From positions 1-64,000 of the forward strand of contig JADKGB010000006.1 of the NCBI GenBank assembly GCA_016717225.1: a stretch of DNA of 64,000 bases, read 5' to 3'. This stretch comes from Flavobacteriales bacterium. GTDB lineage: Bacteria; Bacteroidota; Bacteroidia; Flavobacteriales_F; PHOS-HE28. Below are positions 8,877-18,127 of this stretch, in pieces (the first letter of the stretch is position 1; every line of letters begins with the position of its first letter). Below the pieces are notes generated by a model that saw only the letters and a list, made by a program, of their open reading frames with translations, searched no databases and was not told the origin of the DNA. Made by a program: the position numbers and the translations under genes.

Positions 8877-9536
8877 TCAACCTGCCGATTTATTCGAAAG
8901 CATGGGCACAAATGAGAACGCCCCGTGCTCCTGTTCTTCAATTGTGAGGCTATCTGATCGGACCAGTTTGAGCATTTTCTGCTTCCCTTCTGGTCCAACG
9001 GGCACCACAAGAATGCCACCCACCTTCAACTGGGCAGGCAGCAATTCTGGAACAGCTGGTGCTCCACACGTGATAATGATGCGATCGAAAGGTGCATGCG
9101 CAGGTAATCCTTTGTAGCCATCTCCAAAAACGAGGGTAGCCCGGTAACCCAACCGCTCAAGGCGTTGTTTCGTGGCCATATGCAAAGGCTTGTGTCGCTC
9201 GATGCTGAACACTTTGGCCCCAAGGGCACATAGCACAGCGGTCTGGTAACCGCTGCCGGTGCCGATCTCCAGAACCTTATCTCCTTTGCGCACTTCCAAC
9301 AGTTGGCTTTGGAACGCAACCGTATATGGTTGGCTGATCGTTTGGCCACACGCGATCGGAAAAGCCTGATCGGTATACGCCAACCTCAAAAAGGCACTGT
9401 CATCTATAAAAAGGTGACGCGGCACCGAATTGATGGCGGCCAGCACGGCCAGATCACCAATACGTTTACGTTTCAGTTCCTCCACCAGTTGCTTGCGCAT
9501 GCCTTGGTGGCGATAATCGTCCGGTATTGGGGTCAT
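8877..9536 (-). CDS. pcm: Protein-L-isoaspartate O-methyltransferase
   Basis: A 219-residue SAM-dependent enzyme that methylates L-isoaspartyl residues in aged proteins to start their repair. Family motifs are present in order: RHLFIDDS near residue 48, the substrate-binding GQTISQPYTV, the SAM-binding GTGSGYQTAVL, VFSIERHKPL, and GGILVVPVG near the C-terminus. The length fits the family. It is divergent from the Gfo/Idh/MocA gene on the plus strand. Confidence 0.93.
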   Translation of the reverse strand: MTPIPDDYRHQGMRKQLVEELKRKRIGDLAVLAAINSVPRHLFIDDSAFLRLAYTDQAFPIACGQTISQPYTVAFQSQLLEVRKGDKVLEIGTGSGYQTAVLCALGAKVFSIERHKPLHMATKQRLERLGYRATLVFGDGYKGLPAHAPFDRIIITCGAPAVPELLPAQLKVGGILVVPVGPEGKQKMLKLVRSDSLTIEEQEHGAFSFVPMLSNKSAG

Positions 9537-9590
9537 TCGGGAGCGGCGAAGCTATCCGGCTCTTCCTCCAAGGCGCATATGCCATCCGGC

Positions 9591-9598
9591 TACTTTTG
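9591..9598 (+). promoter_or_regulatory. Probable -7 box of the Gfo/Idh/MocA gene
   Basis: TACTTTTG fits TAnnTTTG exactly and lies only 10 bases before the ATG at 9609. Transcription would start almost at the start codon, giving a very short leader. This supports 9609 as the start over the longer frame open from 9303. Confidence 0.5.
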
Positions 9599-9608
9599 CA
9601 CGCTTCAG

Positions 9609-10592
9609 ATGGGAAAACGAACGCGATTCGGAGTGTTAGGGGCCGGTCATTTGGGTAGGATCCATGTTCAACAAGCTTTGCAGGTCGAAGAATTCGAAGT
9701 CATTGGCGTTTTTGATACGCACCCGGAAAAGCGTGATGCGATAGCCGCTGAATTCGGTATTCCCAGTTTGTCTTCCATGGAAGACCTCTTGGCGAAATGC
9801 GACGTGGTGGACGTGGTAACCCCTACCCTAGCGCACTTTCACTGCGCCAAAGCAGCGCTATTGGCGGGCAAGCACGTCTTCATTGAGAAACCGCTCACAC
9901 ATACGTTGGAAGAGGGACGGGAACTCGTTGAACTCGCCAATAAGCATCGTTCAAAAGTGCAGGTGGGGCATGTGGAACGGTTCAACCCGGCTTTTCAAGC
10001 GGCACTTGGATCGTTCTCGAACCCCATGTTCATCGAAACCCACCGGCTGGCCCAATTCAATCCCAGGGGAACAGATGTACCCGTGGTGCTCGACCTGATG
10101 ATCCACGACATCGATATTGTCCTGCATGTGGTTAACCGACCCGTAGCAAGGATCAGCGCCAGTGGAGTTTGCGTAGTAAGTGATACACCGGACATCGCAA
10201 ATGCTCGCATCGAATTCGAAGGCGGCTGCGTGGCCAACCTTACAGCCAGCCGGATAAGCATGAAGAATATGCGGAAGAGCCGCTTTTTCCAGCGAGACGC
10301 ATACATCTCAGTGGATATGCTTGCAAAGGAAACCGAGATCGTTCGTATGCGGAATGTCGAAAAACCGGATCCTTTCGCCGTGAGCATCGACTTGGGAAAT
10401 GGTCGCGGCTTCCGGGAGATCGGATTCGACAAGCCTGCGATCCCTGCGACCAATGCCATTCGGGAAGAACTTCGCTCCTTCGCCCATGCCATTATTCATG
10501 ATCAAACGCCTGTTGTGTCCATTTCTGATGGACTGGCAGCCTTGGAGACCGCTCACCAGGTGCTTGAAGCCATGGCCATACAACATGTATGA
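9609..10592 (+). CDS. Gfo/Idh/MocA family NAD(P)-dependent oxidoreductase
   Basis: The 327-residue protein has an N-terminal Rossmann fold (FGVLGAGHLGRIH), VDVVTPTLAHF and the family signature EKPLTHTLEEG with its catalytic lysine. A C-terminal alpha/beta domain contains DLMIHDIDIVLH. The family oxidises or reduces sugars, inositols and related compounds; the substrate is not evident here. A biliverdin-reductase-like or sugar dehydrogenase role is possible. The promoter is at 9591 and the next gene begins 50 bases later. Confidence 0.88.
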   Translation: MGKRTRFGVLGAGHLGRIHVQQALQVEEFEVIGVFDTHPEKRDAIAAEFGIPSLSSMEDLLAKCDVVDVVTPTLAHFHCAKAALLAGKHVFIEKPLTHTLEEGRELVELANKHRSKVQVGHVERFNPAFQAALGSFSNPMFIETHRLAQFNPRGTDVPVVLDLMIHDIDIVLHVVNRPVARISASGVCVVSDTPDIANARIEFEGGCVANLTASRISMKNMRKSRFFQRDAYISVDMLAKETEIVRMRNVEKPDPFAVSIDLGNGRGFREIGFDKPAIPATNAIREELRSFAHAIIHDQTPVVSISDGLAALETAHQVLEAMAIQHV

Positions 10593-10642
10593 TCTCCTCC
10601 TATACTGATCTTGATATTCCTCGCGTTAACTCCGTTAACGAA

Positions 10643-11486
10643 ATGACTTTACGCGCCCTCCGATACGCGCCGATCCTGCTCCTGTGCCTTGCCTCTTGCG
10701 AGAAGGACGGTGGCGTCCCAAGCTATCTTGTTTTGACCAACCCCGAAGTTCGATCGGCGGATGGCTCGGTAGTCATTCCCTCTTCCGTCACCGATCTTTG
10801 GGTCTTTGCCAACGACGAACCTGTTGGGGTTTGGCAATTGGGGCGTCGCATTCCGGTTCTGGCGGATGGCTCTGCGAATTTGAAGATCGTGGCAGGCGTT
10901 CGGAGCAATGGAATAACCGATGCTCGGATCCAATACCCGTTCTTGGCAACCTTCAGCACCGAGATAGTGCTCGAACCTGGTAAGGAGATCAACCTTCAAC
11001 CTGTGTTCCGCTATTATACCGACGCGCCACTTCTCGAAGGATTTGAATCACCAGGCATCGTCGTTCAATTTCGACCCAGGCGATACGGTGTTCGTGCCTG
11101 TGAACACCGATGCACTGACCGGCAATTATTCCGGTCTCATTTCTCTTGACCCGGAGCATGACCTGTTCAGAGCGATCAGCATAAAGGACCCCCGTTCGCC
11201 AACGGCACGGGTCCGGCTTTTGGAGATCGACTACCGCAGCGATACGCGTTTCTTGATCGGGGTGATCTATGACCAGAATGGGCAAACATTCGCATACCCT
11301 CATGTTTTCATAAGCCCTACCAAACGTTCGGATGGCTCCATGCCTTGGCAACACGTATATGTTGATCTCGGCACGCCTTGGGGAACCAATGGCACCTATA
11401 ATCGCCAATTCTACATCCAAGCCGCATTGGAGAATGGCGCTACTAGTGCAACGATCCTTATGGACAACATACGTGTGGTGTATTGA
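10643..11486 (+). pseudogene. Exported lipoprotein, uncharacterised, with one frameshift
   Basis: The protein starts with a lipoprotein signal ending in the lipobox LCLASC. It continues in one frame to about LLEGFE (near 11045) and then in the next frame (NHQASSFNFDPGDTVFVP) to the stop at 11484-11486. The second part ends in ILMDNIRVVY, a jelly-roll-like end common in Bacteroidota lipoproteins. One extra base near 11040-11060 explains the break. The first frame runs on to 11149 without further resemblance. The downstream sugar transferase gene starts 3 bases after the stop, so the two are probably co-transcribed. Confidence 0.65.
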
Positions 11487-11489
11487 ACG

Positions 11490-12905
11490 ATGAACAAGCG
11501 GGCACAAGTCGCCAAGTATGTGGTTGTCGACCTTGTTGGAGCGGCGGCTGCATGGACCTTGTTCTACCTCTTCCGTAAGACCTATATGGAGCCGGCCAAA
11601 TTCGGCTACAAAGTGCCGGTAGCGTTCGATACCAACTTCTGGTTCGGATTGGTTATGATACCCCTGTTCTGGGTAGGACTTTATGTCGTTATAGGAGGAT
11701 ATGCCGACATATTCCGCCGATATCGCATCAAAGAGCTTGGGCAAACTTTGCTGATCTCCTTGATCGGCACAGTTGTCATTTTCTTCGTATTGCTGTTGGA
11801 CGATACGGTCGCGGACTACCGGTACTACTATCGGTCGTTCGGAGTGCTCTTCGGCTTGCACTTCAGCCTCACGTTTTTCCTGCGATTCATCCTTACCAGC
11901 AGAACTGTTCGGAGGGTGCACGGCAGGGAGATCGGCTTCAACACCATCCTTGTTGGAGGCAATGAACGGGCGATCGCGATCCATCAGGAGATCGAGGGCA
12001 TGCCCAAAAGCCCCGGTAACCGGTTCATCGGGTTCGTGAACGTGAACGGCGGGGACCAGCAATTGAGCGAACTGGGAGTGCCCCGACTGGGAAAGTGGAA
12101 CGAACTACGCTCGTTGATCCCGAAACACGCGGTTGAAGAAGCGATCATCGCGGTCGAAAGCGGCGAACATGAGCATATCAGTCGCGTAATAAACGAGCTG
12201 GAAGGCACACAGGTGCGGATCAAGATCATTCCGGACATGTATGACATCCTCAGCGGCAGCGTGAAGATGACCAGCATCTTTGGCGCGCCGTTGATCGAGG
12301 TGAACCCGCAGATCATGCCCGCGTGGCAATTCGCCATAAAGCGCGCGTTCGACATCACCTTCAGTGGTTTGGCGCTGCTGATCCTGTGGATACCCATGGT
12401 GATCATTGCTATCCTGGTCAAAACCTCGTCCAAGGGACCGGTGTTCTTTCATCAAGAACGCGTTGGCTTGCAGGGCAGGACGTTCCGGATAATCAAGTTC
12501 CGTAGCATGGTCACGAATGCGGAGAACAGCGGGCCACAATTGAGCAGCGCTTCCGATCCGCGGATAACGCCCATCGGCCGATCCTTGCGCCGAACCCGGA
12601 TGGATGAACTGCCCCAATTCTGGAATGTGATAAAGGGTGAAATGAGCTTGGTTGGGCCGCGACCGGAACGCCAGCATTTCATCGACGAGATCACGAAAGT
12701 GGCTCCACACTATCGACACTTGCACAAGGTGAGGCCCGGTATCACCAGTTGGGGACAAGTGAAGTTCGGTTATGCCGAGAATGTCGAACAGATGCTTCGG
12801 CGGCTGAAATACGACATCCTCTATATTGAGAACATGAGTTTGGCCGTAGACCTGAAGATCCTGGCATATACGGCGCTCATCGTATTGAAGGGGGACGGCA
12901 AGTAG
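11490..12905 (+). CDS. Polyprenyl-phosphate sugar-1-phosphate transferase (exopolysaccharide initiation)
   Basis: The 471-residue protein has about four N-terminal membrane segments, a Rossmann-like middle region (NTILVGGNERAIAIH), a further membrane segment (residues about 285-305) and a C-terminal WbaP/PglC-type domain. That domain has RAFDITFSGLALLIL, GPVFFHQERVG, FRSMV, RRTRMDELPQFWNVIKG, SLVGPRPE and VRPGITSWGQ. Such enzymes transfer a sugar phosphate from a UDP-sugar to undecaprenyl phosphate, the first step of capsule, O-antigen or exopolysaccharide synthesis. The matching glycan genes lie mainly at 35-64 kb. Confidence 0.92.
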   Translation: MNKRAQVAKYVVVDLVGAAAAWTLFYLFRKTYMEPAKFGYKVPVAFDTNFWFGLVMIPLFWVGLYVVIGGYADIFRRYRIKELGQTLLISLIGTVVIFFVLLLDDTVADYRYYYRSFGVLFGLHFSLTFFLRFILTSRTVRRVHGREIGFNTILVGGNERAIAIHQEIEGMPKSPGNRFIGFVNVNGGDQQLSELGVPRLGKWNELRSLIPKHAVEEAIIAVESGEHEHISRVINELEGTQVRIKIIPDMYDILSGSVKMTSIFGAPLIEVNPQIMPAWQFAIKRAFDITFSGLALLILWIPMVIIAILVKTSSKGPVFFHQERVGLQGRTFRIIKFRSMVTNAENSGPQLSSASDPRITPIGRSLRRTRMDELPQFWNVIKGEMSLVGPRPERQHFIDEITKVAPHYRHLHKVRPGITSWGQVKFGYAENVEQMLRRLKYDILYIENMSLAVDLKILAYTALIVLKGDGK

Positions 12906-12941
12906 GTTGGAATGCCGGGTCGAGGCTCTCCAACTGCCTCC

Positions 12942-12949
12942 TACTTTCG
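12942..12949 (+). promoter_or_regulatory. Probable -7 box of the hydroxybutyryl-CoA dehydrogenase gene
   Basis: TACTTTCG (one change from TAnnTTTG) lies 19 bases before the ATG at 12969 and supports that start over the frame opening at 12912. Confidence 0.45.
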
Positions 12950-12968
12950 CCGACCACAAACCAAGAGC

Positions 12969-13856
12969 ATGAACGTATCTGTTATCGGTGCCGGACAAAT
13001 GGGTAACGGCATCGCGCATGTCTTTGCGCAGGCTGGTCACGCTGTTATCATTATCGACATCGCACAAGACCGGCTTGATAAGGCCCTTGCGAACATTGCC
13101 AAGAACCTCGATCGCCAGGTGGCCAAGGGCACATTGACCGAGGACCAGAAGAAGTCCACCTTGGGCAACATCGCCACAGCAACAGATATGGCCGTAGGTG
13201 TGAAGAACGCTGAACTGGTCGTGGAGGCCGCAACAGAGAATATCGACCTGAAGCTGAAGATCTTCAAGGATATCGATTCGAACTCACCAGTGAATTGTAT
13301 TCTCGCCACGAATACGAGCAGCATCAGCATCACTCGTATTGCGGCTGTCACCACACGTCCGGAACAAGTGATCGGCATGCACTTCATGAACCCCGTTCCG
13401 GTGATGAAACTGGTGGAAGTGATCCGCGGGTACAATACCAGTTCTGCGGTTACCAGAACGATCATGGAACTTAGTGCGGAGATCGGCAAAACGCCGGTGG
13501 AAGTGAACGACTATTCAGGTTTCGTGGCCAATCGCATCCTGATGCCGATGATCAACGAAGCCATCGAAACGTTGTTCCAAGGTGTAGGTGGGGTTGCGGA
13601 GATCGATACCGTGATGAAGCTTGGCATGGCACATCCCATGGGGCCATTGCAACTCGCCGATTTCATTGGGCTGGATACCTGCCTGGCGATCATGCGCGTA
13701 CTGCACGAAGGCTTCGGAAATCCGAAGTACGCACCCTGCCCGCTTCTCGTTCAGATGGTAACGGCCGGCAAATTCGGTGTGAAAAGCGGTGAGGGATTTT
13801 ACCGATACACCGTGGGCAGCAAGGATGCAGCAGTAGCACCAGCGTTCGCGAAGTGA
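12969..13856 (+). CDS. hbd: 3-hydroxybutyryl-CoA dehydrogenase
   Basis: The 295-residue protein begins with the NAD-binding VIGAGQMGNGIAHVFAQAGH. ATNTSSISIT, the signature HFMNPVPVMKLVEVI with its catalytic His, and GFVANRILMPMINEA follow; the C-terminal dimer domain contains GMAHPMGPLQLADFIGLD. It oxidises 3-hydroxyacyl-CoA to 3-oxoacyl-CoA in short-chain fatty acid or amino acid breakdown. Its stop overlaps the start of the GNAT gene by 4 bases (GTGA), so the two are translationally coupled. Confidence 0.93.
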   Translation: MNVSVIGAGQMGNGIAHVFAQAGHAVIIIDIAQDRLDKALANIAKNLDRQVAKGTLTEDQKKSTLGNIATATDMAVGVKNAELVVEAATENIDLKLKIFKDIDSNSPVNCILATNTSSISITRIAAVTTRPEQVIGMHFMNPVPVMKLVEVIRGYNTSSAVTRTIMELSAEIGKTPVEVNDYSGFVANRILMPMINEAIETLFQGVGGVAEIDTVMKLGMAHPMGPLQLADFIGLDTCLAIMRVLHEGFGNPKYAPCPLLVQMVTAGKFGVKSGEGFYRYTVGSKDAAVAPAFAK

Positions 13857-14353
13857 CGATACGGCCAGCATCCGCGGCAGACATCGAGGGTATTCGGACC
13901 GTGGCGCATATCGCATGGCCGGCTGCATATCATCCCCATATTCTTGGCAAAGAGCAACTCGACCACATGCTTGAATGGCTATATAGCACTGCTGCATTGG
14001 AACAAGCAATGAATGCCAAAGGCCAGCTTTTTCTTGTCGCAGAGCAGGACGGTGGAACGATCGGCTTTGCCGGGTTCACACCCAACAAAAAGGTTGAAGG
14101 AACCACACATCTGGACAAGCTGTACGTATTGCCATCGCTCAAGGGAAGTGGCCTGGGCAAGGCCCTTTTGGACAATGTGATCATCGAGACCAAGCGCGCA
14201 GGGAACTCGGTTTTGGAACTGAACGTGAACAAGCGCAACAAGGCGATCGGGTTCTATGAGCACATGGGCTTCCGTATCGTCCGCGAAGAAGTGATCGACA
14301 TCGGCAAAGGATACGTAATGGACGACTTTGTGATGGCGCGCGTGCTCCCATAA
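13853..14353 (+). CDS. GNAT family N-acetyltransferase
   Basis: The protein has 166 residues and a GTG start overlapping the previous stop. The GNAT core is clear: LDKLYVLPSLKGSGLGKALL contains the acetyl-CoA pyrophosphate loop (SLKGSGLG), and NKRNKAIGFYEHMGF is the usual C-terminal motif. The substrate is not predictable. Members with this layout often acetylate small metabolites or protein N-termini. Confidence 0.88.
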   Translation: MTIRPASAADIEGIRTVAHIAWPAAYHPHILGKEQLDHMLEWLYSTAALEQAMNAKGQLFLVAEQDGGTIGFAGFTPNKKVEGTTHLDKLYVLPSLKGSGLGKALLDNVIIETKRAGNSVLELNVNKRNKAIGFYEHMGFRIVREEVIDIGKGYVMDDFVMARVLP

Positions 14354-14418
14354 CCGCTCTGGGGCAGTCAGCGCGCACACCATTTTTACCGCCACTGCGT
14401 TCCTGTGTTCGTTCTACC

Positions 14419-14805
14419 ATGTTCCGTCCTCATCGTACATCGATCCTGATCGCTCTCGTGTTGTTGGCGATCGAAGCTTGCATCGCACTTTTCGTCCATG
14501 ATCGTTTCGTGCGGCCGTATGTGGGTGATGTGCTGGTAATTCCGCTTCTATACTTCGCGGCGAAAGCGTTCTTCGATATTTGGCCGATGAGACTGGCGAT
14601 CATCGTGCTGTTGTTCGCGTGCGTCGTTGAGGCCAGCCAATACCTAGGGCTGATCGAGCATCTTGGGCTTTCACAAAGCGGGCTGGCCAAAGTGATACTG
14701 GGCAACACTTTTCAATGGGGTGATGTGGTGGCGTACGTAATAGGAACGTGCCTGGCTCTTCTGATGGACCGAACGATGGTTAGAACAGGAGCCTACCACC
14801 CTTGA
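14419..14805 (+). CDS. DUF2809 family membrane protein
   Basis: A 128-residue protein with four predicted membrane helices. DVLVIPLLYFAAKAF, VEASQYLGLIEHLG and GNTFQWGDVVAYVIGT match DUF2809, a VanZ-like family of unknown function. It lies 65 bases after the GNAT gene on the same strand. Confidence 0.8.
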   Translation: MFRPHRTSILIALVLLAIEACIALFVHDRFVRPYVGDVLVIPLLYFAAKAFFDIWPMRLAIIVLLFACVVEASQYLGLIEHLGLSQSGLAKVILGNTFQWGDVVAYVIGTCLALLMDRTMVRTGAYHP

Positions 14806-14870
14806 TGGGACCATACTGAAAGCGGCTGGAAAAACGAAGTTGCTACCTTCCATCCCTCAGATCCGGCCCT

Positions 14871-16691
14871 ATGAAATACATCACCTTGCTCGGCGCTTTC
14901 CTATGCTGGAACACTGCCATATCCCAAGCGATAACGAACACGGTGTGCACGGATCCCCTCGCCGAACAAGTAATGAAAGGCGAATACGACCCATCCGAAT
15001 TCGCCGCGACCAACATTCTGAACGATCATGAAGACATCCTGTGTGCGCTGCGCACAGCGATCTCAGCGGATTCCTTGCGTGCCCATTTGGAAAAGCTCGT
15101 CTCGTTCCATAACCGGAACACCTTTTCGGATACCGTCTCGCAGACCATTGGCATCGGCGCCGCTCGGCGATGGGCCTTCGCCAAATTCCAGGAGTTCAGC
15201 GCGGCCAACGAGAACCGCTTGATACCTGCGTACCTCCAGTTCGACTATAGTGACCCTGATTGCGGCGATCTTATCGGTACCAAGAACGTGTTGGCGGTGC
15301 TCCCGGGCAGTGATCCGAGCAACCCGAGCATCGTGCTCATTGAGGCACACATGGACAGCCGATGTGCTGATAATTGTGACCCGAATTGCATCGCGGAAGG
15401 CGCTGACGACAACGGAAGTGGCTCAGCCTTGGTGATCGAATTGGCCCGGGTACTCTCTCGCTACACCTTCGACCACACGCTCGTCTTCATGCTCACCACC
15501 GGCGAAGAGCATGGCCTTGTTGGTGCAACTGCAATGGCCCGCTGGTGCACTGAACAAAGCATCGCAATAAAGGGTGTGCAGAACAACGATATCGTTGGGG
15601 GCATTTTGTGTGGTACCACCAGCAGTGATCCAGGTTGCGAAGTGGCAGGAATTGCTGATAGTACCCAAGTCCGGCTTTTTTCCGTTGGTAGCGCTACCAA
15701 GACACACCGTGGTTTCGCGCGAACGATCAAGATCTACTACGAGGAAAAACTGCGATCGCAGGTACCTGTGCCCATGGACATCAGCATCATGAACCAGGAA
15801 GACCGGGAAAACCGGGGCGGTGATCATATTCCGTTCCGCGAAGAGGGCTACCGTAGTGTGCGATTCACATCGGCGAACGAACATGGCGATGCGAACGTGT
15901 CGGACAGCACCTACCATGATCGCCAGCATACAAGCGCCGACATACTAGGCGTGGATACCGATAGTGATCAGGCCGTGGACAGCTTCTATGTGGACTTCAA
16001 CTACCTGCAACGGAACACCGTGATCAATGGAATGACCACAGTGCTGATGGCCTTGGGACCCGAACCTCCAAGCTTTGTAGTGAATGATGAGCCCAGTGGA
16101 CTGCGGCTGGATATCGCACCAACACCTGACCTCATGGAGTGGCGCGTTGGTGTTCGACATGGGAGCGGCTCTACCCAGTTCGAAGCTCTGTACCGAACGA
16201 ACTCGACCAGTTTCGCAATACCAGGACTGAACGGAGGCACACCCTATTGGGTCAGCGTGGCCGGCATAGATAGTGCGCTCATCATGAGCCCATTTTCACC
16301 TGAAATTGTTCGGACCAACGATGCGGATACGCCACCGGGGAACATTGATGACCTGCCTTACGGCTTGGCGTGTTCCCCGATAGGGATAACCGAGATCAGC
16401 CAAGCACAAGGACCTTCAGTAAGCATCACATGTCAACCGAATCCGTTCAGTGAGGAAACCACGATCCAGATCGAGTTGACCGATCCGAGAACAAACCTGC
16501 AGGCGTTCATTCTGGTCAGGGATCTCTATGGGCGAGAAGTCGCACGCCTTCCGATCAATGCCCATTCCGGTGCGAACAGCATTCGCTACAAGCATGGTTC
16601 TGCGGCGGGCATCTACTCGGTCACGTTGATCGCGGATAACGTGCAACTGGGTTCAACAACCATGATGGCCTTTGGTCTTTCGAAGAATTGA
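14871..16691 (+). CDS. Secreted M28 family zinc peptidase with fibronectin-like and T9SS sorting domains
   Basis: A 606-residue exported protein. The signal peptide (YITLLGAFLCWNTAISQA) is followed by an M28 aminopeptidase domain with zinc-ligand motifs AHMDSR, ADDNGSGSA, TGEEHGLVGA and DHIPFREEGY. A fibronectin type III-like segment (about residues 400-480) and a C-terminal type A T9SS sorting domain (CQPNPFSEETTIQIEL, then IYSVTLIA) complete it. It should be secreted through the outer membrane and cut peptides at the cell surface or outside. The ATG at 14871 puts the signal peptide at the N-terminus. Confidence 0.9.
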   Translation: MKYITLLGAFLCWNTAISQAITNTVCTDPLAEQVMKGEYDPSEFAATNILNDHEDILCALRTAISADSLRAHLEKLVSFHNRNTFSDTVSQTIGIGAARRWAFAKFQEFSAANENRLIPAYLQFDYSDPDCGDLIGTKNVLAVLPGSDPSNPSIVLIEAHMDSRCADNCDPNCIAEGADDNGSGSALVIELARVLSRYTFDHTLVFMLTTGEEHGLVGATAMARWCTEQSIAIKGVQNNDIVGGILCGTTSSDPGCEVAGIADSTQVRLFSVGSATKTHRGFARTIKIYYEEKLRSQVPVPMDISIMNQEDRENRGGDHIPFREEGYRSVRFTSANEHGDANVSDSTYHDRQHTSADILGVDTDSDQAVDSFYVDFNYLQRNTVINGMTTVLMALGPEPPSFVVNDEPSGLRLDIAPTPDLMEWRVGVRHGSGSTQFEALYRTNSTSFAIPGLNGGTPYWVSVAGIDSALIMSPFSPEIVRTNDADTPPGNIDDLPYGLACSPIGITEISQAQGPSVSITCQPNPFSEETTIQIELTDPRTNLQAFILVRDLYGREVARLPINAHSGANSIRYKHGSAAGIYSVTLIADNVQLGSTTMMAFGLSKN

Positions 16692-16820
16692 CCATTGACC
16701 AATACCGAAGTGCGAAGTGATATTGCCAGCTTATTCGCAAGTTGAACTCGAGTTGTTGGATAGATACTGGCTGCAATGGCCAGAACGGTGATCGAACGCA
16801 CCTACATTGGCATTGAACAC

Positions 16821-18068
16821 ATGAGCGAATTCCTGAAAGACCGTTTGTTCCTGGCCATGATCGTCATTGGCTGCGCCTTGCGTGTGATATGGCCTACCGA
16901 CATGGAGTGGAAGACGGATGAGAAGCTGCTTTTCAGCATGGCCGAAGACGCGGAAATGAAGGGAGCCATTCCCGAAGTGGGCATGGGAAGTGGCGGCGGA
17001 ATCATGAATCCGGGGATGAGCGTTGGTGTTTTCGCATTGATAGCCGCCATTACCGACGGCCCGATCGGCATGGTGCAGGCGGTGCAATGGATCAACGTGA
17101 TCAGCCTTCTGGGCTTTCTGGTCATCGCCTTCTTCAGGTACAAAGGGAACGAGCAGAAAATGTGGTTCGCAGGCCTCGCACTGGCAGCCATAAGTCCGCT
17201 CGCCGTGATCTTTTCGCGGAAGATCTGGGCTCAGGACCTGCTCCCCGCTTTTGCGTTCTTGATCACGTTGGCCCACTGGCACAGAGGCAAATGGGTCGGT
17301 GCGTTCACGTGGGGCCTAATGGGTGCGTTGATGGGCCAGGTGCATATGAGCGGCTTCTATTATGCCTTCGGGCTTTTCAGTGTTTCGGTGCTGCATGATC
17401 ACTTCAATGAAAAGCGGATACGGTGGATCCCTTGGCTCACTGGCAGCGCCGCAGGAGCGATACTCCTACTGCCTTGGCTGCAATACTTGTTGCACAATGA
17501 GCAAAACTCAGCGGCACACCTTTCCAATATCGTTCAATTGAATTTCTTCTTCTACTGGCTCATTGATGCATTGGGATTGGATGTGTACTACTCATTGCGC
17601 GAGAATTTCTGGGAATACCTCCGGGAGCCCTTGATCGGATCCACGCCAACCTACCTGGTAGCCGCACTCCACATTGCGTTGGTGTTCCTGACAGCCGTTG
17701 TCGTGAGGGAGCTGTATGCCTTCATCCGCAAGACAGTGAGCGGACTGAAAGGAGTGGGCAGCATGAGAGCTTTCTTCATGAACATGTCCGCGACAAAGCT
17801 TCAGATGTTGGCGATCCTTGTCGGAATTGGTGTGCTTTTCCCGTTGACCGGTGTAACCGTAGTGCAACACTATCTGATCTGCACGTTTCCGTTCATGTAT
17901 GTGTTCATAGCCCATCTGCTCAGCAAACAAGAGCGGGTGATGCGCGCTATGCTGGTAGTGCAGCTATTGGTGACCTTGGGGTTCCTGTGGTACATCCACA
18001 CGAATGGCGGCGCTCCTGAAGGAGACTATGGCGTCAACTACCGGACGCAAATGGAAAAAGCCCAGTGA
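16821..18068 (+). CDS. GT39-like polytopic membrane glycosyltransferase
   Basis: A 415-residue protein with about ten membrane segments. The first loop carries TDMEWKTDEKLL, the acidic pair typical of ArnT/PMT-like (GT-C fold) enzymes that take sugars from polyprenyl-phosphate carriers. IFSRKIWAQDLLPAF and the YLICTFPFMYVFIAH region fit the same type. I chose the ATG at 16821 because TACATTGG at 16803-16810 looks like a -7 box and the N-terminal helix then starts correctly; the frame is open from 16776. Acceptor and sugar are unknown. Confidence 0.72.
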   Translation: MSEFLKDRLFLAMIVIGCALRVIWPTDMEWKTDEKLLFSMAEDAEMKGAIPEVGMGSGGGIMNPGMSVGVFALIAAITDGPIGMVQAVQWINVISLLGFLVIAFFRYKGNEQKMWFAGLALAAISPLAVIFSRKIWAQDLLPAFAFLITLAHWHRGKWVGAFTWGLMGALMGQVHMSGFYYAFGLFSVSVLHDHFNEKRIRWIPWLTGSAAGAILLLPWLQYLLHNEQNSAAHLSNIVQLNFFFYWLIDALGLDVYYSLRENFWEYLREPLIGSTPTYLVAALHIALVFLTAVVVRELYAFIRKTVSGLKGVGSMRAFFMNMSATKLQMLAILVGIGVLFPLTGVTVVQHYLICTFPFMYVFIAHLLSKQERVMRAMLVVQLLVTLGFLWYIHTNGGAPEGDYGVNYRTQMEKAQ

Positions 18069-18127
18069 GCAGACCGTAAGAGCTGTTCCGGAATGGTATT
18101 ACTACCCTTAAGGCGGGCAAATGAGGC

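Noticed and set aside
10989..12062. Minus-strand ORF of 357 residues
   Set aside because: It is antisense to the lipoprotein and sugar transferase genes; no family resemblance.
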